Source: Congeria kusceri
Taxonomy: Eukaryota; Mollusca; Bivalvia; Myida; Dreissenidae
DNA length: 64,000 nt
Assembly (NCBI GenBank): GCA_027627225.1
Contig: CM051040.1
Location: forward strand, 26,261,634-26,325,633
Direction: 5' to 3'
In this document: one piece after another, positions 11,703-22,805 of the stretch
How the letters are laid out: every line of letters starts with the position of its first letter
Numbering within the stretch: position 1 is the first letter of the stretch
Position numbers and translations under genes: made by a program
The notes under the pieces: model-generated
Told to the model about the DNA's origin: nothing
Database searches by the model: none
The model's input: only the letters and a program-made list of their open reading frames with translations

Positions 11703-12592
11703 ATGAACGCTCGACAGAAAGGAATGAACGTACCACTGCACACGTTGGTTCAAGATGTCCCCACCCGATGGAATTCGACATACGAAATGATGGAGCGCTT
11801 ATCGGAACAGAGACGTGTGGTGACCGACATTCTGCTGGACACCACATTTACCAAGAAAACGGACAGCTGCCTGAACCTGAAAGAGTGGCAATGGGACTTG
11901 ATAAGGGAATTGTGCGATGTGCTTAGACCATATGCTGACACTACGGAGTACATGTGCACGGAACGGTGTCTGTCAGTGTCGGAAATTTATCCTATAGTGT
12001 GCGGACCGGTTAACAAACGCCTTGTTTAGTCAGACACTGACAGTACAACCGCTTCCGACGTGAAAAGTGCTATACGAGAAGAGTTGGTGGGTAAGTACCA
12101 GCCGTCATCGGAAGTTGCAGCACAGTCTACTGAGGCACTGGGCGCTGTTCTCGACCCTCGATACAAGAAGCTGCCATTCTTCACTTCACTGCAGCGGAAG
12201 ACAGCCTATGGTATTATGGAGTCACGACCTACCACTAAGACTACCGACTGCTGTCTGTGAAACTCCATCCAAGCGCAGGAAACTGGACTTTCTGGACATC
12301 GCTCCAACTGACAGTCCAGCAGAAGATGAGCTGCAGTTGTACCTCAGTGAAAGGATGTCGCCCGACGCTGATCCTCTTCAATGGTGGTCAGAAAATGAGT
12401 CACGCTTTCCGAAGATTGCAACAATTGCGAGAAGTGTGTTGGCAGTACCAGCGACATCCGTGCCGTCAGAACGCTTATTCAGTACAACTGGACTGCTCCT
12501 CCAGCAAGCTGCATAACAGGCTGTCACATGAGATTGTCGATGCGAAAGTTTTTCTGAATAAGGCCAGTGTTGACAAATGTGTAGTAGACTAA
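11703..12592 (+). pseudogene. hAT transposase (ZBED-like), degenerate
   Basis: The first piece (11703-12029) has DVPTRWNSTYEMMERLSEQR, a hallmark of ZBED/hAT transposases. A middle piece from about 12030 to 12230 carries EALGAVLDPRYKKLPFF after an in-frame stop. The C-terminal piece (about 12257-12510) holds the hAT dimerisation region with QWWSENESRFP and VPATSVPSERLFSTTG. The conserved ending, KLHNRLSHEIVDAKVFLNK, is in another frame up to 12592. The BED finger and N-terminus are not seen; the SINE lies just upstream. Several stops and frame changes make it non-functional. Confidence 0.8.
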
Positions 12593-12679
12593 GGAACTTT
12601 TGTTACATGAGTCTGGCTGTGTTGAAAACATTGCTGTGTGATGAACATAGTGTATGTATTCAATAAATTATTTTTCACA

Positions 12680-12870
12680 GTTGTTTGCTACTTAAACATG
12701 CTTAATTTATTGTTGTGTGATGTATATAGTGTACGTATTAAATTATTAACAAAGTTGTTTGCTACTTAAACATGCTTAATTTATTGTTGTGTGATGTATA
12801 TAGTGTATGTATTAAATTATTAAAAACGCTGTTTGCTACTTAAACATGCTTAATTTATTTTATATATTGT
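12680..12870. repeat. 74-bp tandem repeat, 2.5 copies, in the hAT 3' region
   Basis: GTTTGCTACTTAAACATGCT recurs with a 74-bp period (unit starts near 12680, 12754 and 12828), followed by TTGTTGTGTGATGTATATAG. A decayed copy lies just upstream. Confidence 0.85.
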
Positions 12871-13422
12871 GGTGCTATGGGTTTGTGTAAAATTCTTTGT
12901 TTTACTTTATATAAAATCTAAGTTTTAATAACATCGTATCGTTTATTCTGAGAAATAAAAAAGGACAATACTGCATGTGTTTCTTCAGATTTATTCAGGT
13001 TGAAATGTTCACTGCAAACAAAATCTATATATACTCACGATATGAAAACACGAGAATGATAATAAAATATAACATCTGCAATAATATACTTCGATTAGTC
13101 ACGAATCGCTGCACAGCAGATACAAGCTTCATGGTTCTGAAAAAAAAAACGGAACGATTAACGCATTACTTAACAATACAATGAACAATATCTTACATTT
13201 ATTTATATTTGCCTAACACTCACTAGGTTATATCGCTCATTTACCACTGAAACAAGGTTAAACAACTACGTACACGTAGTATACATATTTCGGATAGGTA
13301 AATATTCGGATAAAGTGCCGTATATAGTAGTATTTACAAAACGAATATTCGAATATATTCGAATACCTAACATGAATATTCGAATATTGATTTCAGTATT
13401 CGGTCCCATCCCTAGTTTCCAC

Positions 13423-14749
13423 AGATCGGATATAGCAGACCAGTACCCCATGCAAATGGACTTCCAGTCCAGAGCGAGAATAAAGTTACGACACGCATCC
13501 ATGAAACACACCAGTCAGACAATTTAAGACCTAAAATCGTCACTGTGATGACCGAAAGAGGAAGTATCAAACAGATCTTGAATATGATGCAGAATGGTGT
13601 GATAGAAATGGGTATTGTCAAAAGCCAGATGACTGAAGTGTCCAGGCACAGACCATTGAATCAGATCGTCCCCTAGTAATGAAATGGTCTGTAAAATACA
13701 AAATAGACTCACAATAGAAGGTAGAACTGCGAGGCAGGCAAGTTGTTTATGGAGCGGCAAAAGCAGGTTCGGGGCCACGAGTTCCAGCTGGGGACGAAGT
13801 AACTTAGTCAAGGTCTATTTATAACTGGCAAGATCCTACTACCTCCTGGACAATTGCACAGACCATCGTATAAGGCAACCTGTGAGTGTGAGAATACGGC
13901 CCAATTCATTCATTGTGCAAGAATGACAACATGTAGAAATCAGCAGGCCAACTTTGATTAAGCAAAAACAAGATGACAATATAAAACAACTTCTATTATC
14001 TTTGATATATCTTTGAATACTTTTGTCTTGCTTTTCATTCGCGTTACTAGTGTCCACGTCTGTAAAGGCGACCCATTGCCTGGAAACAAATGACATGACG
14101 AAGCCTATGACTGGCTGTCGCATGTTGTCTTCATGAATAGAAGACAGTATGCGATGATTATTTGTTCGTTATAGTAAATGAAGGGGTCTAGTACGAAGCA
14201 AATTAATCATTGAAGTAAGCGGTGCTAGGACGTGAAATACTTCCATGGTTTTCAAGAATATAATCTTAGAAATAAACACATGCGAATACGCCACATTGGG
14301 GCGGTACTCTACTTACGAAAAACTGTCTACAAGAGACATTATCATTGATCAATTATTATTTCAAGCGTCATGTTTGTTTATTGATCCTACGCTACAAACA
14401 TATTGATTTAAAAGAGACTTGTTCACATATTTTGTATTTTTTAAAGATATGTAATTTAATGTTTAAACTGAAAAAAAACTCCAACAACTTAAGCATCTGA
14501 ACTAAAGAACTCCAGTATTATAACAAGAAAAGCATATAAAACAGATTGAGTTTGTTGGAAATTATTGAAACAATCCCTTTGTACAATAATTAGGAAGGAA
14601 GCCCCAAAGATACTAATGAGCACAATAACTCAGTACGTTACAGTATGGCAATACGTATGCATCAACTTTGCTCGCACACACACGCGTACGCACGTACACA
14701 CATACGCACTCAAGGAATCACATATAACCATTGTACTTTGTATTCGCAG
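13423..14749. other. Non-coding region upstream of the first recognised channel-gene exon
   Basis: No exon, repeat array or element ends were recognised. It is probably intron of the Cys-loop receptor gene, because the first exon seen (14750) starts inside the ligand-binding domain. A pyrimidine-rich acceptor tract and a CACACA/CGCACG-rich patch lie at about 14670-14710. Confidence 0.4.
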
Positions 14750-14859
14750 TCATGGACGGACGGACGCTACTCGTGGTCCCCGGGCGGTTTCGAGAACATC
14801 GAGTACATGTACCTGGACGCTTCCACGTGCTGGAACCCCAAACTCGCCGTGCAGAATGC
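14750..14859 (+). CDS. Channel gene exon: loop D/A part of the ligand-binding domain
   Basis: The acceptor TTCGCAG precedes 14750 and the donor GTATGT starts at 14860. It encodes SWTDGRYSWSPGGFENIEYM and then LDASTCWNPKLAVQNA. The second motif corresponds to the WxPD region of nicotinic subunits, but the Asp is Lys here. It starts in phase 0 and ends two bases into a codon. Confidence 0.85.
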
Positions 14860-17800
14860 GTATGTATATCATAAGAGCTATCAGAAAGTCTGGTGGTGGC
14901 GACTATAACTCAATATTAATAGTATTTGTTCATGACAATGGCGATCGGGAAAACATGTCAACGCAGTTTTGTGCATGTGCATAAGTCGTAAAATAAATAA
15001 ATATATACAATTATACGAATGGTGGTGAAATAAAAGCTGAAACTGTAACACGCTACAACGTTATAATTCACACAATGTGCTACAACGTTCATGACGTAAT
15101 TCCAAAGTGATAATGATTTCGTTTTGCAAAATATGAACGCACACGTGTCCTAGTTGTTTGCACGTGTTTTGTTCACGCATTCCAGAATGGCAAGCTCAAT
15201 CAGCGAGGAGAAGGAGCTTGCGTTTCGGATTGACAGCACCGGGAACGTGTCAACCACCCTTTGGGGCGTGTTCACGGTTCACTGCTCCACTGACTACGCC
15301 TACTACCCCTTCGACACACAATCATGTTCTATAAGTAAGTACAAGATTTCAGACATCTAGAAAACACCCTTTCCGCGATATTATACGATAGCTTCATGTA
15401 CAAGTTAATTGTGTGGTCGAATTGGTCAGTGTACAGGAGCATATCCGGCATCAATTGTTTCTATTTAGCATACACACAGGTCCTGTAAATAAATTAAGCA
15501 ACTCCATATAGAATTTCGCTGAACATGAAATAATACACCCTCGTGCAGGTGTGGCCAGTGCCTACCCCAGCGCCATTGTGGGCCTGGTCTCGGAGAGCGT
15601 GGACACGAGTCAGGTGACCAGTAACATGGAGTGGACTCTGAAGTCCGCCTCCGCCACCACCAATACTCGAACGCACAGGTAGGTTGACTGTTGTGCCGTT
15701 TACAGAGAACTCTCCCTCATTCTGCCATTCGTTCCAATCTATCTCACTGTTCCGTTCACTTAACAATTATTGTTCCTTTCATTCAAATCTCTCTCATGTG
15801 AATTCCATTATAATATCGCATACTCGCCGTTTGTTGAAGATCTATCTCATTGTTCATTACATTATTTTTCACTGCGCAATTCATTGAACATTTCTCTCCA
15901 TGTGTCGTCCATTACAATATCTCTCACTGTACCGTCCCTCTCATCTACAATTTATTTGCCGTTCATTATCATGTCTTTCACATGCGTCGTTTATCGAACT
16001 TCACTTTTATGGAATATTTATTACAATCTCTCGCATTCGCGTTCATTGTAAATAGCTCTCAAAGTCATTGCGCCATTTATTGCATTTGCCGTTCTTTTAA
16101 TATCTCTCTCATTGAGCCGTTCGTTGAACAATCTCCCCCATTCACCGTTCAGTAAAAGTATTTCTTGAAGTGCCGTTCATTACAATATACGTGTATCTCA
16201 CTGCACACAAAATCTTATCTTTCTTCTTTCAATTTCTCGCAACCATTTACGAGTAAATTTCTTGCTCATTTACCAACTCGCCGTTCATGTAAAATCTCTA
16301 CTGTTTTTTTCAGTTTATTACCATCACTTTTACGATAAGGTACAGTAAAATATATGCAAATGTGTCGTTCATAACTATCTCTTAATAACACAATCTCTTA
16401 ATGTGCCTTTCGTTTTAAACTCTCGCATTGCGCCGTTCATTGCAGTTTCTTTCACTGCGCCGTTTATTATAACCTTTCACATTGTGCCGTTTCAGTCTCT
16501 CACATTATGTAATTCATTGCAAACTTCTGTCATTGTGCCGTTCATAACAATCTATCGCATTGTGACATTTATTGCCATCTCTCATATTGTACCGTTCATT
16601 ACAGTCTCTAACATTGCCATTCATTACAATATATTTTATCATCCGTTCATTACAATCTCTAAAATTGGGCCATTAATTACATTATATTTTATCATCCGTT
16701 CATTACAAAATCTCTTACATTGGGCCATTCAAATATTTTATCTTCCGTTCATTACAAACTCTAACATTGTGCCATTAATTGCAATATCACTTATTGTCTA
16801 TTCATTACAGTTTCTCACATTGTGCCATTCATTCCAATCTCTTTCTTTACGTCATTCATTACAATCTCTTGAATTGTGCCATTAATAACAGTGTCTTTCA
16901 TTACAATCTCTCTTTGTGCCATTCAGTACAATCTGTCGCGTTGTGCCATTCATTACAATCTCTCTCTTTGTGCCATTCATTACCATCTTTAGCGTTGTGC
17001 CATTTATTTCAATCTCTCTGTTTGAGCCATTCATTACTATTTGTCGCGTTGTGCCATTCATATATATCTCTCGCGTTGTGCCATTCATTACAATCTCTAT
17101 CTCTCTTTGTGCCATTTATATCTATCTCTTGCGTTGTGCCATTCATTACAGTCTCTCTCCATTGTGCCATTCATTACAATCTCTCTCTTTGTGCCATTTA
17201 TATCTATCTCTCGCGTTGTGACATTCATTACAATCTCTCACGTCGTGCAAGTCATAACTATCTCTCGCATTGTGCCATTCATTACACTCTCTCACAGTGT
17301 GTCATTTGTTCCAATCCCTCACGTATAGTGGCATTCATTCCAATCTCAATTTTTGTGACATTCATTCCAGTCTCTCACGTTGTGCAGTTCAGAACAATCT
17401 TTCGCGTTGTGCCATTCAGCACAACTTCCATCTTTGTTTCATTTATTACAATTTCCTGCATTGTGCCGTTCAGTATAATCTCTCATTTTGGGCCATTAAT
17501 TACAATCTCTCACAATATGCCATGCATATTGCAATCTCGCGCACTATGCCGGTTATGACTTTATAGCGCATCACTATCATATTGTGCCACTCACTAAATC
17601 ACTCATACAATACTATATGGAACGCCGGGACTGTCTTATGTTGTCTTCGGTTGTGTCGTTATGTTAGAAGTATATGTTATTATGTCAAACTTCAATTTTG
17701 TCTTGTCTGTTTATCGGTTCATCTTGTCTACTCATAATGTTAGTTTGCCTTTCGCATGTGTTATTATGTTATGTACACGTGTTGTTTTGTCAATGCAAGG

Positions 17801-20287
17801 AGTTATTTTGTATGCAATGTGACTTGTTATGTCAAATTGTTGAGTTGTTATGTTAAAATGTCGTTTGATCTTGTCAAGAGATCAAGTTAACATGTTAGTG
17901 CAGCGTGTGATTTTGTCAGTGAAGTGTGTTATTATGTCATGTTTAAAAGTTGTAAATATATGCTGTTGATTTGTCCAGACAGCGTTTCGTTTTGTCCAAA
18001 TACCGTGTTATGTTGCATACATTTGCGTGAAGCGATTTTGTTACATAAGAATTCTATCATGTCAAGCCCGCATGCTGTTTTGTCAATTATACGTTTTATT
18101 TTGTTGTAACACTGTCTTATCATGTCTAAATTAAATTGATTTTGTTCAAACGGTATTTTGTATTGTTCAAATGACATGTTATTGTTGTTGAGCTAAAAAT
18201 TGCGTGCACTCACTACAATGGCGGAAAGCACCGCACTTTGACACAATACCAACACGATTAGACATAAAAGCATGCGTGAAGGATATTGAAATCGATAAGT
18301 TAATTAGAGTCGAAGACATAATGACTCGTCTTCTTGACATAATAACATATTCTTTTGACAATTTCACCTGATCATAGCACATGCTGAAACACTATTTTAA
18401 CATAATAAAACGTATTTGTGAAATAATAACATATTCTTCTGACAAGTTCACCTGATCATAGCACATGATGAAACACTATTTTAACATAATGACACGTCTT
18501 TTTAACATAATAACATATTCCCTTGACAAGTTCACCTGTTCATAGCACATGATGAAACAATATTTTAACATAATTACACGTCGTTTTGACACAATAACAT
18601 ATTAGTTTGACAAGTTCACCCGATCATAGCACATGATGAAACACTATTTTAACATAATGACACGTCTTTTTGACATAATAACATAGTCGTTTGACAAGTT
18701 AAGCTGATCATAGAACACGATGAAACAATATTTTTACATAATGACATGTCTTTTTTTTTTTTTACATAATAACATATTCTTCTGACAAGTTCACCTGATC
18801 ATAGCACATGATGAATTAATTTTTTAATATAATAACACGTAATTTTTACTTAATAAGACAACCCTGAACAAGATAACACAGTTATGGCGTTCCATATTAC
18901 TATCTTTCACATTGTGCCGTTCATTACAATCTCTCGCATAACTTCGTTCATAAACATTTCTCGCATTGCATCTGCAAATGGAATCTCTCGCACCGTCCAT
19001 TTATTTGCAATCTCGTTGTTTTTCCATTAAATGTTTCCGCTCCAAATGTAACATAATGATATAATTTTAAGTTTAATCAACAAATCAAACATTAAGCTGC
19101 ACACAACCAAAGCAAAAATAATTACGTTTGTACTATACGATAATCGTGCCTTTTGCCTTTGCTTTGCAGTGTTTTGACCTTCACCTTTGACCTCACGCGA
19201 CGGAGCTCGTACTCGTGGCTCTATCAGGTGCTGGTCCCTCTGGCAGTTGTGTCCTTCCTGGGTCCGTTCGCGTTCCTCGTGCCACCGGAGTGCGCCAGCA
19301 AACTGTGTCTTCCGGTGGCCGTCTTACTAGCGGAAGTGCTGATTGCCGCCATCATCTTCCAGGATGTTCCAATATCGGGACAGACGCCACCAGTTATTAG
19401 TATGTTGAAGATTTTTTTTTTCAAAAAACAAACAAACAAAATATGCCTAAACAAACAGCATAAACGTTTTAGAAATAAATCTTATTACGATTTTCTTACC
19501 GGAAATTACTGTAAAGTCGTGCCAGCCGTACATACAATATGTATGCCTGTTAGTAAAGATATATGTTGTATTATAGGACTTGTTAGTATATTGGTAACTA
19601 GTGCAATTACGTAATCTTAGACAATAAATTGTTTTATGATGCACTAGAATTATTTCCGATAACTTGTTTCAATTTGTATTGTTTCTTTGACAGTATATGT
19701 TCAGCACTTAAAGCTCTTACTAGTATGCTTTGTGAATGGAGTTGTTTTGTTTTGTGTTTTCAGGTCAATATATATTAATATTGATAATATTGAGTTCACT
19801 GGAGACTCTATTCACTACCTTCGTCATACGTATTCATCAAAACAAAGCGAGGCAATCCCGTATGTCTAGAGTAATGCGGGTGGTGGCGGCGTTGTTGACG
19901 ACGGTCACGTGCTTGTGTGGCAACCAGAAGGAGGCTGCTACTTCCTCTTCGCCGACGGAAAGCGAGATCGAGTCCCACGTAGAGTGCGCTCAGGCGACCG
20001 ACATCCAGACGCCGGAAGTGAAAAATCCTATCAAGCGGCGACTTAGTTTGAAGACGATAAGCCCTGACCATAGCTTTGCTACCTCCAGTAAAGAGGATTT
20101 CCGGAAGGGGCGGCGTTCACGAGCATGGGCGGAAACCGGAACCCTTTGTGGGCGGGGCGAAGATAGGGCCACCGCGTGGGAGGAGCTTGCACGAGCGCTG
20201 GACAGAGTCTTCTTACTCGTGTTCCTACTTTTAAGGTTAATATTGGCGACAGTGTACACATCACAGATCAAAAGCGGAGGCAGATAA
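14750..20287 (+). CDS. Nicotinic-receptor-like Cys-loop ligand-gated channel subunit, 3' five exons
   Basis: Exons 14750-14859, 15186-15334, 15549-15678, 19170-19399 and 19764-20287 have GT-AG borders. They sum to 1143 nt, exactly 380 codons plus TAA with no internal stop. They encode the later ligand-binding domain, the Cys-loop (C, 13 residues, C, with YYPFD), four membrane helices and a cytoplasmic loop of about 95 residues. The order M1, M2, M3, loop, M4 and the FDL-rich pre-M1 strand are those of nicotinic-type subunits. Missing here are the signal peptide and first strands, roughly 60-80 residues, encoded upstream. There is no vicinal Cys pair (loop C) and no loop-B Trp, so it would be a non-alpha or orphan subunit. 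M2 lacks the usual Glu at -1'. The product should be a plasma-membrane pentamer subunit; the ligand is unknown. Confidence 0.88.
15186..15334 (+). CDS. Channel gene exon: Cys-loop
   Basis: The acceptor CATTCCAG precedes it and the donor GTAAGT follows. It encodes FRIDSTGNVSTTLWGVFTVH and then CSTDYAYYPFDTQSC, a perfect 13-residue Cys-loop with the conserved Pro-Phe-Asp. This exon decides the superfamily assignment. Confidence 0.9.
15549..15678 (+). CDS. Channel gene exon: outer strands and loop C region
   Basis: The acceptor TCGTGCAG precedes it and the donor GTAGGT follows. It encodes SVASAYPSAIVGLVSESVDT and then SQVTSNMEWTLKSASATTN. The equivalent loops of ligand-binding alpha subunits carry a Trp (loop B) and a Cys-Cys pair (loop C); neither is present. 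Confidence 0.85.
15690..17610. repeat. 27-bp minisatellite filling channel-gene intron 3
   Basis: TTGTGCCATTCATTACAATC followed by TCTCxCG repeats at 27-bp steps (for example 16914, 16941, 16968, 16995), most regular at 16400-17500 and more decayed before that. About 70 units are estimated from length. A few more units (18905-18990) lie beyond the inserted element, showing that the array was split. The period is nine codons, which explains the long repeated open frames; they are intronic. Confidence 0.9.
17615..18897. mobile_element. 1283-bp inverted-repeat element inserted in the minisatellite
   Basis: The ends ATATGGAACGCC and GGCGTTCCATAT are inverse and flanked by a TACT direct repeat (17611-17614 and 18898-18901). 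Beyond the tips, the left arm is rich in GTTATTATGTCAA motifs and the right arm in the complement TTGACATAATAAC, so the two halves could pair. No transposase is present. Confidence 0.65.
18330..18850. repeat. 84-bp tandem repeat, six copies, right arm of the element
   Basis: CACCTGATCATAGCACATGA and close variants lie near 18365, 18449, 18533, 18617, 18701 and 18792: 84-bp steps, with the last stretched to 91 by a T homopolymer. Units also share CTATTTTAACATAATGACAC. Confidence 0.9.
19170..19399 (+). CDS. Channel gene exon: pre-M1, M1 and pore helix M2
   Basis: The acceptor CTTTGCAG precedes it and the donor GTATGT follows. It encodes VLTFTFDLTRRSSYSWLYQV leading into M1, then VPPECASKLCLPVAVLLAEV and the rest of M2. 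With Lys as 0', the 9' position is the conserved Leu, but -1' is Ser, 2' Cys, 4' Pro, 6' Ala and 11' Glu. Confidence 0.88.
19764..20287 (+). CDS. Channel gene last exon: M3, cytoplasmic loop, M4, stop
   Basis: The acceptor GTGTTTTCAG precedes it. It encodes M3 (YILILIILSSLETLFTTFVI), a polar loop with a basic RKGRRSR stretch, then ELARALDRVFLLVFLLLRLI as M4, and a short tail ending at TAA 20285-20287. The DRxF motif at the start of M4 is typical of nicotinic subunits. Confidence 0.9.
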
Positions 20288-20590
20288 GCTCAGCTTTAAA
20301 TTATTTTAAATTAACATACCGCCGGAACTAAAATTAACGGAACACAATACTTGTTTACTACTTATTATTTTATGCACAAAGAATTTATATTTGTAACTGA
20401 TTACTAATTCATGACATGACCAGGATTATTGAACACAACGGAGGTCTGAAAGGAGATCATTTTGTAAGCCGAAATATTTTTAAAAACTTCCTGTTTGTAA
20501 ATGACATGTATGCTGCGTGTCCAGTTTATACCTGATGAAAGGAAAATGCAACTACATAAAGTTACCGTAATGTACATCCTTAAGCGATGA
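20288..20590 (+). other. Likely 3' UTR of the channel gene
   Basis: The sequence after the TAA is AT-rich with no feature. No AATAAA was seen close by; one lies at about 20845 (TTGAATAAATAATAG), a possible poly(A) signal inside the following repeat. The transcript end is not established. Confidence 0.35.
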
Positions 20591-21440
20591 CAATAATATC
20601 ACAGTAGGGCATACGATTGGCAGATTAGATCGATCATTCGATGCCAAGCAAGTAATTCGCGATAATGATCAGAGAAAGATAACAATTTGCCAGAAATAAT
20701 AACTGCAGATGTAGTTCAAGGAACGATAACTCTCGTGTACTCGTAGAACATTAAAGTGGCAGATGAAGAGTAACTATCGGCCACCAGGTTTAAGACATGA
20801 CACTTCCAGATCAAGTGCTAGGGAACATAATAGTGGATTAAGTTGAATAAATAATAGCTACTCGTATGTACAAGCCGCAATACTGACATATGCCATTCCA
20901 CGAACGAAAATTCTGTGCATGGCATTAAAGTGGCAGATGCCGATGAAGGGGCAATCACTGGGTGCATAATATAATACAATGTACTGGCAGATGAAGTTTA
21001 ATGATCGGTCGCTCTGTGGCAGATATGAAACCGGCGAACGACGTTTAATGACTATAACTAACTACAGGGTATTACAGTGGTAGAACAAGGGGCCATAACC
21101 GGGTGCACGACATAATACAATTTACTGGCAAATGAATTTCAATGATCGATCACTCTGTGGCAGACATAAAACTGGCAAACAAAGTTTAAAGGAGTATAAC
21201 TAACTACAGGGTATTCAAGTGGTAGAAAATGTGCGATAACTGGGTGCAGAACGTAATTCAATTTACTGGCAGATGAAGTTCAATGATTGATCGCACTGGG
21301 ACAGACATAAAACTGACAAAATTAATCTAAGGGATTTTAACTTTCTACAGTGTTTTAAAGTGGTAGACGACGTGGGGCGATTACTTTGTACCAGACATAA
21401 CACTTGCAGACAAAGTCTTTTGAAATATAACTCTGTACAG
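20590..21440. repeat. 141-bp tandem repeat, about 3.3 good copies plus decayed ones
   Basis: TACTGGCAGATGAAGTT begins at 20982, 21123 and 21264 (141-bp steps). Shared phrases are AACTAACTACAGGGTATT and ATAACTGGGTGCA. Weaker copies extend upstream to about 20590. Confidence 0.85.
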
Positions 21441-21498
21441 TTTTGACAGCTTGTCGGCTTTGTATGGTTTGATTTGTTGAGGAATGTTCATTAGTCTT

Positions 21499-21805
21499 AA
21501 TTATGTTTATTTCAGGTTACCCGACCTACCCTCAAAAAAGCCCCGACCCTAGAACATTTGATTGAATAGGTCAGATTTTTTTTTTATTTAACTTTTTTCC
21601 AATAATTACATGTGTTGTTTGTTTTATAAATGAGTGTTTTGTTCTACTTCAAAACAATGTTTTATGATATTAGAAACTTGTTTGAATATTAATTAAGTTT
21701 TAGAATCTTCAAGTTGACCATTTACCCCCAAAAAATTAAATGATAAAATAATTCCCTACCTACCTACCCTAATTTTTGGGCATGTAACCTGAAATAAACA
21801 TAATT
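21499..21805. mobile_element. MITE with ~22-bp terminal inverted repeats
   Basis: AATTATGTTTATTTCAGGTT then AC at the left is matched in inverse by GTAACCTGAAATAAACATAA then TT at the right. The interior is AT-rich with a CCTACC-rich patch near each end. It has no coding capacity. Confidence 0.8.
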
Positions 21806-22371
21806 TTTTACGCCTTAACGACAACTGTTAAATGCGTAAAAGACACGTCCTCACGTGTAAACATGAATTGTTTTGTATTTGTTTACTAAGTAACACAATT
21901 GTATCTTTGATATTCTTCAAAAGGCATTGTTATTTTGTTTTAAAATGTAACATACACATGTAGCAATGTACTATACGGAATGGTACACTTAAGCAAGAAG
22001 CAAAATTTAAGGCTATTATTAGAGGCAGTTTTACAGATTTTGGCTGTGATAAATAAATTTCTATGTGAATCTTTCCTGTTCTATAATGTATTTATTGTTC
22101 ATTTCTCAAAGTTTAAAAAAGCATTTTGCTTGTGCAAAGTTAGGCATTGACGAATACATGTATATTTTTTTTCGAGAAAAATGTGCTACCTAGCAGACAT
22201 ACCCTATTATCTTTTACACAAAAATACATAACAAATATCAGAATAATTATGTTTTGCTATGAAAACAGCATAACAGACAAATTTTTTTATAGATTCTACA
22301 AATTCCTGTTTGAAAATTCCACTTGTAGAAAAAAGTTTTTTTCCAACAGCAAACTGTGAAACTGTTCAAAT
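21806..22371. other. Non-coding spacer
   Basis: No gene or repeat was recognised. The open frame at about 22147-22359 has no family signature. Confidence 0.4.
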
Positions 22372-22604
22372 GAGTCGTGTCGTGGAAAATCCGGGTTTCA
22401 TGCATGTGTTTTAAGTGTCGTCCCGGATTAGCCTGTGTAGTCCGAATATGCTCATTCCGGACGACACTTTTAGCCTACAGTGGATTTATGTTTAGAAGAG
22501 ACTTCTTTGAACCATAAAATACCATAAAAGCGGAAAGTGCCGTCCTGGATTAGCGTGTGAGGATATGCATTAAGCCCAGATTTCCCACGACACGTCTCAT
22601 ATTA
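22372..22604. mobile_element. MITE, fuller copy of the family also at 3776-3945
   Basis: GAGTCGTGTCGTGGAAAATC at the left matches the inverse of the right end (CAGATTTCCCACGACACGTC). Internal inverse blocks AAGTGTCGTCCCGGATTAGC and GGAAAGTGCCGTCCTGGATT are characteristic. I believe this is a very abundant family in dreissenid genomes; that is memory, not a search. Confidence 0.7.
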
Positions 22605-22805
22605 AGTCAGACACCGCGAAATGTGTCAGACTGTCAGACATGTCTGCCACAAATTGAAAATGTCTGACAGATCCAAAGCGCTCGCGAACATTTTGTCTGA
22701 CACAATTGTTTCAAGTTCTACTCATTTCACATTGTGCGTCTGACTTTCAATGCGGTTGTCTGACATAATAATGAAAGCTGTCAGACAACGTGTCTGGTGA
22801 GCATA
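22605..22805. other. Cluster of GTCAGAC/GTCTGAC motifs
   Basis: Roughly nine copies of GTCAGAC or its complement, several as TGTCAGACA or TGTCTGACA, occur in 200 bp on both strands. GTCT/AGAC is the core of Smad-binding elements, but a decayed short-period repeat explains it equally well. Confidence 0.45.

Larger units (their letters stand above)
11012..13414 (+). mobile_element. hAT DNA transposon, 2403 bp, 8-bp target duplication
   Basis: The terminal inverted repeats are TAGGGATGGGACCGAATA at 11012 and its complement ending at 13414. They are flanked by the direct repeat GTTTCCAC at 11004-11011 and 13415-13422, the 8-bp duplication diagnostic of hAT insertion. Subterminal GAATATTCGAATAT motifs lie at both ends. 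The interior holds broken transposase coding (11703-12592), a SINE (11295-11573) and a 74-bp tandem repeat (12680-12870). Confidence 0.9.

Noticed and set aside
14565..14984. A 139-codon ORF overlapping the first channel exon
   Set aside because: It is in a different frame from the conserved SWTDGRYSW exon and reads through intron sequence.
16403..17566. Large ORFs (up to 259 codons) of LCHSLQSLSL type
   Set aside because: They lie in intron 3 of the channel gene and come from a 27-bp (nine-codon) minisatellite.
19153..19614. The 153-codon ORF as a separate gene
   Set aside because: Its first half is the M1-M2 exon of the channel gene; after the GTATGT donor at 19400 it is intron.
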